DNA from: Cyathus striatus
Taxonomy: Eukaryota; Basidiomycota; Agaricomycetes; Agaricales; Nidulariaceae
Length of the DNA: 64,000 nt
Assembly (NCBI GenBank): GCA_025738555.1
Contig: JAOVFP010000020.1
Location: 558,001 to 622,000, forward strand
Direction: 5' to 3'
Positions within the stretch are counted from its first letter, which is position 1. Each line of letters opens with the position of its first letter. Below, piece by piece: positions 1 to 11,500 of this stretch. The notes beneath the pieces were generated by a model. It saw nothing but the letters and a program-made list of their open reading frames with translations. It made no database searches and was not told the origin of the DNA. The translations under genes and the position numbers were made by a program.

Positions 1-197
1 GCTCGCCTGAGGAAGCATCAATTATGAACTTCCCACGGCCTCTTGTATATATCACACTTTGAACGAAAAATACAAGTCGAGATAAGGCGAGCAAAAATCC
101 TACAGTACTTATATATAATCAGAATACATCCATCCTCCGTTGTAAGCCAAAAATGAAAATGAAAAATAGCTCTTGGTTTATATGAATTCTCCTTCGC

Positions 198-2515
198 TTA
201 TCCTTGCAACGCACTCTCAACTACGGGTAATGCCACTCTTCTCTCTTCATGCCATGTCGCCCCCTCTGCGTCTCCATCCCCGCCGTCAGGTCCTGTGACG
301 ACAGTAAGAACCTTCTTTCCTTTAGTGTCTTCGGCATAATTCTCGTAAAAATTATTTTCGTCTCTCCCACTGCCACCGACCTCTCCTTCGCCTTTCCGGC
401 CTGGGCCATCCCAGAAATGGAAGGCCTGGGAGTGAACACCGTAGGATGCAGGAACGACCTCCAAGAGATCTCCCCGTGCAATTTCTATAGCAGGGATTTC
501 AGAGGCAGGGAGACCGATAAGATAGGCCAAAAGACAACGGATGACGGAAGCATGTCCGATGATGAGCAAATCTTCCTGCTCGCGCTCGAGCTCGATAAGC
601 GTAGGCTCCAAGCGGACGCTGAGGTCGTGATAGCTCTCTGCGCGTGGTGCGCGGTAGGCATATGGGTCGTTGACGAAGCGTTCCCAGTCCTCGGGGTAGT
701 ACTTCTTGGCCTGGTCGGGAGTGAGACCATCCCAGATGCCGGGATTGATTTCGAGCATCTGTGGCTTTTCAACAACTTTGATGTTCAATGGCTGCAGTGG
801 CTTAGATTTGTGGGGCGCAGGCGACGGTGAAGGAGAGGGAGCGGCTGAGAATGCAGGAGATGCATACGCAGACGAGGTGGATATGGGAGTTCCAGAGTGC
901 GGATGGGCATGGTGTGGAATTGTGGGTGTGTGGGAATGAGGGTGAGGGTGAGGGTGAGGATGGGATAGGATAGAGGGAGTGCCGGCGAGAGCAGTGGGGT
1001 GTGGCACGGGGAGATGCTGTGGAATGGGGAGAGGAATTTCTGAGGTGGGAGTAGTGGGGGAAGTTGAGAGCGCGCTTTCGTCGACAGATTCTTTGGAGGA
1101 CTGGATGAAGGGCCAGGCGGTATGGTGCGCGCGGCGGCGAGTGGAAGTCCAAATCTAAAACATACGATTATGAAATGGTATAAGAACATGTATATTTCAA
1201 TAATGAACATACGACAAGTCTCCTTTCCTGTGGATTTAGGCCCCTGGCCTCGAGACTCTTGGCTCTGCGCTCGAGGACAAACTCTTTGAGTCGCTCGGCA
1301 TAGTCCCAGCCGGCGGGGAGAGATCCGAATCGGCCTTGTATGAGTGCTCAATAAGCGACTGGCCGGAGCGGGCAAAATAGATGGTCCGGAATCGGTTGTG
1401 GATGTTCATAAGGAAGAATACGATCCGCGACTGAGAGGTGATAAGATAAGTGATAAGATACGATAAGATAAGGGTACCTGGAGATAGCCCTGGATGCTCT
1501 GCTCGATCGCTGGGCTCAGCTGGTTATCTGCAAAGGCAAAGACGGACGCACATTGAGCGTGATCTTCTCGCCTACCTAGGTGAGGTCAGTCGCTGCTTGT
1601 CACGTCACACAGGTACCTCCGCACATTGAATATCCGAATACACGGCCATGTCGTCTCCTCAATCGCCTCGTAGTACTGCTCGTGGTCCCGGATTCGCAGG
1701 TAGTAGTCTTCCATCGCCTTCTCCGGGTTCCATCCTCGGTACTGCAGCGTCACATCAGCAGGAGCGAGATGCGCAGAGACGGGTTACTCACGTCCGGCGA
1801 GGAGATTTTCACCGACCGAATGTTTGATTCAATGATCTCTTTCTTGTCACAGAGCGACTCTTCGCGGCGGGATTAACGGCAGCGTGTAACGGGAAAAGTG
1901 CAGTACTCACCGAGAAAAACAACGTGAATATCATTCTTATCAAACTTTTCCGCCAGCGCCTGCCGCGCCGCCCGAGTGCCGTTGTTGGCATCGTAGATTA
2001 CTACCTGTCCTCCGCCCTCAAAGAAGTCCCAGATCAGCTGCTCGCATCCTTCTTGCACCTCCTTGCGTAGTGCTAGCGTTTCTGCGCTCTTTTGTCCTAC
2101 CGTATCTGCACATTAGCCGACCCAAAACATGAGAGTGTAGGTAGATGATTGGGGATGGGTTAAATTAGACATAGAACACATACCAAGTGTAAAGTAGTCA
2201 GGGGAAGTTTCTGCGCACCCCCAACGTCTTTCGTCGATAGTCTCCCAAAGATACGACCCGCGTCTTCACGCCCATCCAACGCAGATAACGCTCCAGTGCT
2301 CGCGAAATGTGCGTTTTTCCGCGCGCGGGCAAGCCGACGGTGACAACAAGAATCTTCCCGGCATGGAAGAGGAGCCCTGAGGCAGTGGTGTAGAGGGGAG
2401 CAACCATGAGGGATGTTATCAGTCGGTGGTGGTGGATAGAGAACAAGCTACGGTTGCAATGTAATCGATGCTCGACGCAGCCCTCCGGCGTCTCCGCTTT
2501 CCCCGTTGAGATCAT
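198..2515 (-). CDS. PFK26: 6-phosphofructo-2-kinase, PFK26-like, with inactive bisphosphatase domain
   Basis: Makes fructose-2,6-bisphosphate, the cytosolic activator of glycolysis. The kinase half shows the Walker A motif GLPARGKTH followed by LGDYRRKTLG (about 2230-2350), then GGGQVVIYDANNGTRAAR (about 1970-2040) and RGWNPEKAMEDYYLRIRDHE (about 1680-1740). The phosphatase half starts FRTIYFARSGQSLIEH (about 1340-1400) and ends with WDGLTPDQAKKYYPEDW and IIGHASVIRCLLAYL. The family's catalytic RHGE is RSGQ here, so the phosphohistidine is gone, as known for yeast Pfk26; I infer a kinase-only enzyme. About 90 Pro/His/Ser-rich residues interrupt the phosphatase domain at 780-1080. At least six short introns are needed. 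A single extra base at the CCCCC run 2218-2222 breaks the kinase frame. The start at 2515 is the first Met in frame with the P-loop; an upstream N-terminal exon is possible. Confidence 0.88.
780..1080 (-). repeat. Low-complexity His/Pro/Ser coding insertion in the PFK26-like gene
   Basis: Inside the phosphatase domain the reading frame runs through Ser/Thr/Pro-rich sequence, a (His-Pro)n stretch coded by GAGGGT repeats at about 940-960 (plus-strand sense), then more Ala/Ser/Pro. It lies between the conserved TSTRRRAHHTAWPF and EINPGIWDGLTPDQ blocks, which are close together in canonical enzymes. No stop interrupts it. Confidence 0.7.
1440..1472 (+). repeat. GATAA tandem repeat inside a PFK26-like intron
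   Basis: About six GATA units within 33 bases, lying in the intron just upstream of the exon that begins the phosphatase domain. It could be a simple repeat or a cluster of sites for GATA factors; nothing else in the sequence decides between them. Confidence 0.6.
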
Positions 2516-4358
2516 GTAATCATTTGGTGCTCACACGGCTTCCCACATCTTCCCCTAACCCCCTTTCATTGTCGACCACTGACTTGTTCATGTTAGCCTC
2601 TGAGCTCTAAGTACATAATACATACCACACTTGCTGCGATACTCTGGACTCGGCCACACCAGTTCACATGATGAGCCATAATGCCGCCGGAAGCTCACAA
2701 TATGTACTATTCTCGCTAGTCAATCTTCGAGCTACCTCGAAGATAGCCTATAACGTCATAGGATCCCCAGCGTGCTCAGCAGATTTCGTCCCTTGGAGCT
2801 CTCTTCAGCGCTTCAGCATTAATCGCACACTGTTGTATGTATGAATGAACTCCACAATATCTATCATCACAAGTCCTACGTTTCAGGGGATTCAAAATGT
2901 CCGTTGGATAACACCATATTTGCTTAGTTGGTCTCCAAAGCACCAAGGGCGAGTCTGCGATGCCTCATGACCTTATTCAAGTCTTCTTCAGTGGATCCTC
3001 TCATAGCTTCCGCCTAACTGGAAGGACAGACCTTGTATGTATACCTATTTAATAAACTGTTCAAAGGCCCGTATCTGATACTAGTGATAGCCTATAGGGT
3101 GAAAAGCCTGTTACTAATATAGGCATCTAAAGTCTACTTTGGCCCGCTAACCACCATCGGCAGGCTAGGGTAAAATGCCAAAAATGACCGACGAACGTGC
3201 ACGCGTGGCTGCATGTCTGAAACAATGATGTCAAAGAACAAGAAAGAGTCTTTCATCGAGCACGCCGCCAACACTCCACGTCTTCTCGCGCAATATCAAC
3301 CTATTGTATACAAACAACCATGAATTCCCTGGCAAGAGAGCAAAGATAGATTGTTCCTTGCTGTTCCCTTACGCTCTTTCGCATAATTTCGCATGCGTAT
3401 CAGTGGAGCCATGGAAGTGCCATAATATATGTATTATAGTAAGTACAAGTATCAAAGTTCAGTTGTATTTTTGGCAAGAGCACATCTTCTCCTCGGCCCC
3501 TTGTTTGAAGTCTGCGTGATATTCACCCAAAGGGACCCAGACAGCATAGTTGGTGAGTACAGATTGATGTAAATCCGGGATATCTTCCAGTATGTAGCCG
3601 AGTGAGGAGATCGACTTTACCTGACGCAAGTATGCTGAGTCTAGGCCCACCGACAGTGGAGCCATCAGCTTGACACAAGTGGGCATAAGACATTTGCGTA
3701 ACGGCATCTTCGTATGTATGCTTTTAGATGGTTTCTTCTTTTCTCTGGAAGCACAGCCTTCAAGAAAGAGGGTACCCCTTCGTAATCAAGCGCTGCCGGT
3801 GTCGTCGATAGTTTTGAATCTAGGGGAAGGCAAGCAAGTGCAGCCGGGGATTATAAAAAATCCCATCTGATGTTCCGAGATCAATCGGACTCGTGGGGAG
3901 GGTGTACTTACAGTACACTTACTGTAGTTGGTGACATTTGCAGCAGGTGGATTTCGGGGACGGCACGGGACAAGTTGACGGAGAGCGGCGTGGGGATGGA
4001 ATCATGCAGCGGCGTGTTATGAAGATCGATGAAGTGGGGCGGACGACATGAATATTACCGAAATTGTAGAAAAGATGCGAAATATTTGATGATCTCATTG
4101 ATTTCAGCAGATCATGTGATCTTCATTTCCATTGCCCATTTTGGTGATCCCCGACGACATCGATTCCGGTGCTACCTTTAGTCTGGAGACGCCTTTTATC
4201 TGGTTCTTCACTTCCCTTTCGCTCAGTTTATACCCTTTCATCTACTTCTCCTCTATACGCGGACCCTCTCGTTTGTCCGGTCACACGTATTTCGCTTTCC
4301 CAGAACTACTTATACCCCATCTATATCATTCCTACGCCATTCACCACGCTCGCTCAGC
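2516..4358. other. Intergenic, no convincing gene
   Basis: Contains only short ORFs. The longest candidate is a minus-strand ORF at 3459-3707 (82 codons, residues such as GYILEDIPDLHQSVLTNYAVW), which I do not recognise; it could be an exon of an unmodelled gene or a relic. The last 200 bases are pyrimidine-rich and are probably the promoter of the kinase-like gene at 4359. Confidence 0.5.
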
Positions 4359-5095
4359 ATGACCATCCTTCATGTCCAATTCCCAAACTGGCCTGGCTGG
4401 AATATGCCCGAGTGTACACTCACCTCTCTCAATGAATTTCACAACAAGCATCTCCTTGCAAAGGAGATTACTGTCAGTGTTGATCCGTCCTCGAACGCTG
4501 ACTATTTCTGCGACTCTCCTGTCTTCCGAGCCTCCGTGGTGGATCCCGTCAAGTCGAAGAGGTTGTCAGTGGCGCTGAAGTTTGCAATGCGAGATGACTT
4601 GATTGCAGACCTTGTTGAGGAAGCCGACGCGTATACTGGTGCCCTCAAACCTGTACAAGGTAGCGCCGTGCCACGGTGCTATGGTTTGTACGTTGGCGAG
4701 GGAGATGAAGGCCAAACAATTGCGTGTCTCATGCTCGAATACTGGGGCGAGAGCCTATGCCAGAGGTTTGCTAAACTGAATATGAGCACAAGGTATGCTT
4801 GCCTCTTCTTTCTTTGACCGCCGGCCCCAAACTAATGATCCGTCACGACAGGATGCAGATACTTAATAGGGTCGGAGAAATACATAAACAAGGCCTCGTG
4901 CTGGGAGACTTTGCTGAGAGGAACATTTTGGAGAAGAACGGCGATATACGTATCATAGACTTCGATATGACCACGCCACACAAATGCAAGTGCAAAATGA
5001 ACTTTCGTCCAGGGGATAAAGTGCCAGATGAGAAGGAGTTTGGCTGCGAACAGCTCTGGGAGATTTGTCGTTATGACCTGAAAATATGGGGTTAG
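4359..5095 (+). CDS. Short fungal protein-kinase-like protein
   Basis: Two exons, 4359-4792 and 4852-5095, join in frame through a 59-base GT-AG intron to give 225 residues. The second exon carries a kinase-type catalytic core: HKQGLVLGDFAERNILEKNG (catalytic-loop Asp and Asn in the pattern D-x4-N), then IRIIDFD where the metal-binding DFG is expected. The N-terminal half (LSVALKFAMRDDLIADLVEE, then CLMLEYWGESLC) fits a lysine-bearing strand, a helix C-like segment and a hinge. The protein ends soon after the activation segment, so the C-lobe is mostly missing. Similar short kinase-like proteins are numerous in mushroom genomes. Whether it phosphorylates anything is open: DFD still offers an Asp, but the glycine is lost. 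No glycine-rich loop is evident. Confidence 0.72.
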
Positions 5096-6226
5096 TATAT
5101 CGATCTGCACGCGTTTCTTATGAAGCTCGAAGCTGATCTGATCCATCGCGTAATTCAGCAAATTGAAGCAAATCTCCCCAGCTATACTGGATCTGGGGTT
5201 CGTAGATTTTTTATGTCCAGGAGACCTATACCCTTTCACAGTCTCTTGGATTCTATTGTGCAATACCACGTTATGTACTTTACATCTTGGAAGATTATGT
5301 ATTAATAGTCGATATTCGCTGGAGTGTGTCGTCTGTCTGTGAACATACCGATAGTAATCCTTTAGTCACGGTACTCCGTCAAGAACCGAGGAATTAGTAT
5401 GTTTCACATGTTCTATCTTCATTTTGGATGAGTACAGTAGCAAGACCCCACAGTGTAGCATATCTTCAAACGTGCAGGAGCGAGGAGAGCACATGATAAC
5501 GCAGGTGATGTTGCGATCAACCCGATACGGGGGACTCGCGGTGGGTGATTTCCGCTGAACGAAGTCAACCAACTGGCGGTGGGACACTGGAATTCGCTGG
5601 GAAATACCACTGGGTTCAACAAATGAGTGAGTGAGAGGAGGATGGAAACGATGATCAGGGACTCGGCGTCGTGACCCTATTATCTGGATACCTATGGTCA
5701 CATGGCCCTCAGGTCCAGAACATGCTGATACAAAAGGGCTTGTCCATCTTGTTTTCAGCAGCCCCTTTCCTCTTGACATACACAGGTAATTATATCAAAT
5801 AACTCTATGGTGTTACTTATCTTCTTATATCGGTTGGCTGGGTGACTCGGCGCAAAGCTTAAGGTGCGGTCTGTCTGCTGGATGCGCTCTAATAAAGTAA
5901 GTAAAGATAAATGTCCTACGTCCAGCTGAGCAAGGTCGGAACGAGGTCAATGTCAAATTTCAATAAACCTGTTGTCCAATAATCTTTCTCTGAATTGCGA
6001 CGAGCCCGTGCAGCTTTTATACAAACTCCGCGTCAAGCCTCGGAACTTGAAAGTTTCGGAGTCCAGTTCGGGCAGTTCCTAGGCTTGTCCTAAGTATATG
6101 TAAGTACCTACTTCAATTACAGTACTTGTGCTTCGCACTTGAGTTTGTAGTCTTCTTACCCAATGCAAGACTAGTTTGGGGTAAGTACAGTTCGTCTGAA
6201 GTTTCTCCGATTTTTTTTCTGCAGTA
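5096..6226. other. Intergenic, no supported gene
   Basis: A 137-codon minus-strand ORF (5366-5779) has no recognisable motif and biased composition, so I do not call it. The remainder holds scattered stop codons in all frames and no clear splice pattern. Confidence 0.45.
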
Positions 6227-6511
6227 CTGCACCCTTTCGACCAACTGTTCAGTAACGCATCACACGGTGCCGTGAACTTGAACAAATGTACGTTTCGTCA
6301 CGCGTCACAGCTCCCCATGAACAGAGGTACAAGGAGATATTTAAAATCATAAAATAAAATCGTCGTTATTTGTGAAAAATTCAGCTGAAAATCATTTAGT
6401 GATGAACAGATCCTCAGTTTGTCACGCATCACACTGACCCTTGAACAGAGGGTCCAACTGTTCATCGTCATCACAGCATAATTCGACGAACAGTTGGTCG
6501 AAAGGGTGCAG
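6227..6511. mobile_element. MITE-like element with TA target-site duplication
   Basis: A perfect 24-base inverted repeat (CTGCACCCTTTCGACC... at 6227-6250 and its reverse complement at 6488-6511) encloses about 285 bases. Both ends are flanked by AGTA/TACT, giving a TA duplication (6225-6226 and 6512-6513), as made by Tc1/mariner-type transposases. The interior has no ORF that could be a transposase, but repeats short motifs (GTCACGCRTCACA, TGAACAG). I infer a non-autonomous element. Confidence 0.75.
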
Positions 6512-6515
6512 TACT

Positions 6516-8504
6516 AGCAAATCTATGTATCGATGCCGACAGGGCCATGAATTGGTCTGTATCATGAGGTTTAGGTGGTACGTCTTCTCACTGCTCATAC
6601 TTATTAGTCTGAGGCTGAGACAGTTAAAACAAAGATATAGTACAGATGTTTCCCTGCCTCGTATTCATCACCGTTGCGACGTTGTGAAGTAATTTTCATT
6701 TAGCAGGCTGGGAATCGGGATGATCACTGTCTTTTAGTATGTAATGTCCATAATCTGAATTACTTCTCGTTGCCGCATAGGAGGATCAGCGGAGAAACCA
6801 GGAAACGGGACCATGTTTCTCTCACGGAAAGCTAAGTGCTGACTTCCCATCTGCCCGCCACTCGGCCATTTAATTCTACCGACCTTTCTAAGTTAGGTCA
6901 GTTGTTCAATCGTTCATTGTTCATCTTTTAGCAAAACACCAGCTGAAGGAAATAGTCCAGTCTATGTATTCTGCTTTCAGTACTTCTTCAAGGATGGTAG
7001 AGCAAGGTAGAGATTGTTGTAGAGGTAATAAATGCTGGTATTATTACTGGAATGTTTACATATGACATCTCTTCTATTAGGTGGTTCATGTTCTGCAAGG
7101 TTTGTTCCAAGAGCTAATATAATACAGTGTTCCGGAATCTATTAATCTAAGGCAATCTCACGGTCCATTCGGATGGAGGACGTTCGACGCTCTAATCGCG
7201 ATGTCTCAAATCAATAACATGGACACTGGTGACTGAGCAACAATATCAATGACTGACAGGTGGAATGCAAGTGTGACACTACCAAATACATCCAGCCGTT
7301 GTGAACCCATGAACTAAGATTTCCCGTGCAATAACGAAGATTACTTATCGGTTGCCTTAGAAGTTGGAATATGGGTGAGATTATTGCCTGTATAGAAAAT
7401 AGTTCGCTTAGGCGTTGGATTTCATGTACTGAAAGGCGGATCCTATGGATTTCCTTGTAAGTCATGTTTCATTTGATGGCGCATGCGTCTCATGTGACCG
7501 CTGAGATATTCATAGAATAGCGTTCTCAGCTGGATCCGGTGTTATAATCTATGCGGATGCAAACAAGTACATCCTCGTCGCGTCGCGTTGCTGGTGTTGC
7601 CCTTTTCTCGCAGGGGTGATCGCGCACAACAGCTTACAACATACGTGTTGACAGAAGATGCACAATCAGAAATGATTGGCCGCAGTAGTATATCAAATCG
7701 AGCCTTTTCTTGTTACGTTCGTTGTTCAACTACATACACCGATTTCCGACTCATATGATTAAAATGCGCCATCATTCGTTTCCAGTACGTGGATCTGGGG
7801 CTAGAAGACTATGGAGTATCGTTATTTGTGGCCTATCTAGTATCCTTGGACAGCCTTACAGTGATATCGAGATATTGTCAGGCCAGCGATCCCTGCTCCT
7901 GAACGTTGCCTTAACAAGCCGTCAGTTGTATACATCCTCTCTTACCATTAATTGCAGACCTGGTGAGAGTGGTTTATGTTGGTAAAATTATCGAGTTTGC
8001 AGTTCTTCCCAATGACAGAAGACCGTGGTACTGGTAGCATCTTCGACGACAAAATCGGAGCCATGTACCTTAGTCTGTGGATGTTTACTTCTTACATGGT
8101 TCCCATTCTATTGTCAACTTCTGCCGTGACGTGAGCCAGATTTGTCTCAGGTACTTGCTTTTCTAACTTTACCGCTCGGCGTCCATTAAACTCCTACTTG
8201 TGACTCCATCTTTAGATCTTTAAGGAATGATCCTGACGGGCAACTTGCTTCCATGCACGCAGTCAAATGTGAAGAGTCTGTCAGATGTCTGTGCCCCTCG
8301 AATTCTTATGGTCCTGATGTGTCTCCGGCAGCTCCAAATGTCTGAATTAACTTACCGTTGGGTTCCCACCACCTGGATTTAGAAATGTGTTAGGAGGCGT
8401 CGGGAAATGACCGCGCCGACACCTCTCTTTAAAAGCAGCTTTTTCATTGAACCATAATTTTTAATTCCCTGTTCTCATCCCATTCCACACCCTCTGTATT
8501 CAAA
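6516..8504. other. Intergenic, no supported gene
   Basis: Only short ORFs without motifs, for example 7211-7465 minus and 7710-7985 plus. The stretch just before 8505 has a TTTAAAAGC box at about 8428-8437, plausibly the promoter of the large gene downstream. Confidence 0.4.
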
Positions 8505-11500
8505 ATGTGTTTGGGGGAAAATTCTGCACACCACGCCGTACACTATCTCAATGCTCAGTTGGGCTCCCTTTGGGAGAACTCGACAGAGTGTTCAAACAAG
8601 GCCGGCAAAGGTTTGAAGCCTTTGGAGCGTGTTCGCTATGACTTTGCTCTTGCTGAGTACCACATCGGGTCGAAGCAGCGATCGAAGTATACCATGAAGG
8701 ATGATATGATGTTCAGTGCCACCTTCAGCAAGCCTAGGTTGGAATTTGTCTGTAACCACGAAGCTGTCCTCTACCTCAAAATCAAGGAAGGTCACTTCAA
8801 CCGGGACTTCGCAAAGGTTGACTCGCCTGGCTTTGTTCCGAACCGGTATGTATTTTCTTTCAAGCTTTATCCTTGGCAGAAAGATTCATATAGACTAGTT
8901 CTCGCAATGTTCAACTTCACGATATGGAAGTTGCCTTCCGCATGGAATTCGATATTAATGGCTTTCGTGGCAACACGTCCCATATTGGTAATGGCAGTCA
9001 CATCATCCAACTTTTAGTTCTCGATTTTAACAGTAAGTGATCATTGTACAGTTGATTACAGGATAACGCAGCTAATTTTCATCTCTTAAGCTGCTAAACT
9101 CGTATCCAAAGTCAATGTTTCGGGTGGCCGTGAATCTCTTAGCTTCTACCTTAAGAAATATCTCGAGTACCTTCGTCATGCTGGGCATCATGTCTTATTC
9201 TCTCTTCCTGACTTCGATGATGATCGCATGGATGTTCTTATTGATTACTCCCTCGAATCCCACACCATACGCAATGTGGAAACCGAAATTGAAGAAGTCT
9301 TTGGCGTTTCGGTTGAGGAAATCAACAGATATTTGTCTTCCAAGTGGCTGAAGTCCATTATGGACGCTGCCGAGGGAGGCGACCGCAAGTCTACTTGCCT
9401 TGCTGAGTACCGCAGCACCTGGACCAGCGTAGCTGACCACTCAAACCTCCAGTTCCATGTGAAGTTTGGCTCACCTCGCGTGAAGATTCTCTGCAAGCGT
9501 GAAGCAATTCTTTACTTTACGGTTGACGAGCTCTTGGTATACGAAGGCCACAACTTCAATGTGTAAGCTTCAAAGACGTGCTACATCACTACCTCACTGA
9601 TTGCACTGTACAGAGCACCTAAGTATTCATATCACGATTGGGAAATTGCTGTGGTTGTCGACCTAATCAAGGACGTCGAGAATACTATCAACCTTGTAAA
9701 GCTTGATATGAGCAGTGCGTTAGCCAACATGCACCAGTTATATTTTTTCTGACGTTACTGCAACAGGCATTCGATTCTGCAACCATCTATCTGTTTTTTC
9801 AGGGTTCGACCTCACACTCGATTTCGCTGCCACGCTCAAGACCACCTTTGTGGAGTTTATCGATTATTATGCCACTGCTTTAGAACAATCAGAATTCCAC
9901 GTTATCCACTCCGTCGACACTGCTCGTCCGGAAACCCCCGTGACAGAGCCATCGGAGTCAGAGAACGAACCTGGAACTGGAGACGGGTTCGAGGTTATTA
10001 CTGGCGGAGGTACCGTTTCTACTGGACCCAAGATTACCTCTGTCAAAGAAGTTAGCACGAAGTCCAGCACTTTTGGATTCGACTTTGTGCAGGCAGTTTC
10101 GCAACAGTCGATCGTTGAACAGTTCAAGTCTCTGTGGCAACTTTCACGCGATGCTACCGCGGAGTATATGAAGATACTAGGCAAATGGTCATTTGGTGAT
10201 GATTTCAAGGCTTCTTTTGGAGCCTTGAAAATTCGCTATCTCTCTAATGAGAGAGCTATTGTTTGGATCCAGGTTGATGAGGGCGCTCTGAAGACATTGA
10301 ACACGTATGTTTTGTTTAAGTCATTAAAATGTTTTTGGCTAATAATAATTTCTAGAAAAAAATCAGTAGATTTCACTGATTGGAGCATTGCCTTCGAAAT
10401 CAAACTCACAATGTCTGACCAGTCAGCGGTTGAAACTACATCTAAGTCGTGGTTCACACGGTTCAAAGAATCTTTCGCCTGGAAGCAGCATGGCACTTCA
10501 AATGACAAGACTTTGAAGCATCTGTGCTTGGATTTCAGCAGTATGATTTATTTCTATATGTATAATATACCAACGTCGCTAATTATAACACACCAGCTGC
10601 TGAATTTGTATACGAGCTTTCTAAATTCGAAGGCCTTCATCTTGGTACGCGTACCGCTGTGGATAGCATTAAGGGTGCAGTATACTACCTCAAGGAACAC
10701 TATCTTTCCGTCCTTACTTCACATGGTCACCATATCATGCAGAGCATTCCTGTCTGGAAACAAGGGACTAAACCACCTTCGATGGCTCTTACTGATGTAA
10801 ACTTCCAAATATATTCCAAACAGGTCATCACACGCGCCAACTGCACCCGTGTTTCTCAGGCTTTGGAAGCCACTCTGGTTGTACTCGGTATGAACAACTT
10901 TAAAAAATTCCCTGCCGCTCGCCTCGATTACTCCACTGAGTGGGTAATGAAAGGCAAAAAGACAACTTCACATGGTACCGTCTGTATTTCCCGGAAAGTG
11001 TTCCTTGAAGAACGTCTCCTTCCTCTTCTTGCCGGCGTAAACGCTACGACCACCGTTGTCCCTGTGTTCCCTTCTAGCGAAGATGCTAGCCGCTACGTCT
11101 CTCTCTTCACTGGACATGTTGGCGCAGAATGGGGCCTTGCTCTTACTACATGGGCTTCTCGCTTCTCCGCTAAGCAGCGCAAGGCCTTTTGGGAGCTAAT
11201 CTCTGGCGCTAAGAGCACCTACAAATGGGATTACACCGACAAATGGAGTTACGAACACGAAGGCGCTGCAGGCGACAAGAACAATGGTATTTACCTTGTC
11301 TCATGTACGTGTTTCCATCCTAGGTACTCTTATACATGCAGGTTACTAACTTATTCATTTTGTAGGCCAAACCAAGAATAAGCTTCACCTCCCCACCACA
11401 TATGGACATGGCATTATGAATATTGTTCTCAGTGGTGAAATCGATATTGCTCTGGGATTCAAGGGAGAGACAACCCGTTGGAAGTATGTCCCGTCTGTAT

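Noticed and set aside
249..939. Plus-strand ORFs over the PFK26-like gene
   Set aside because: They are antisense shadows of the conserved phosphatase-domain exon.
5366..5779. 137-codon minus-strand ORF
   Set aside because: No family motif, odd composition, no neighbouring exon; most likely chance.
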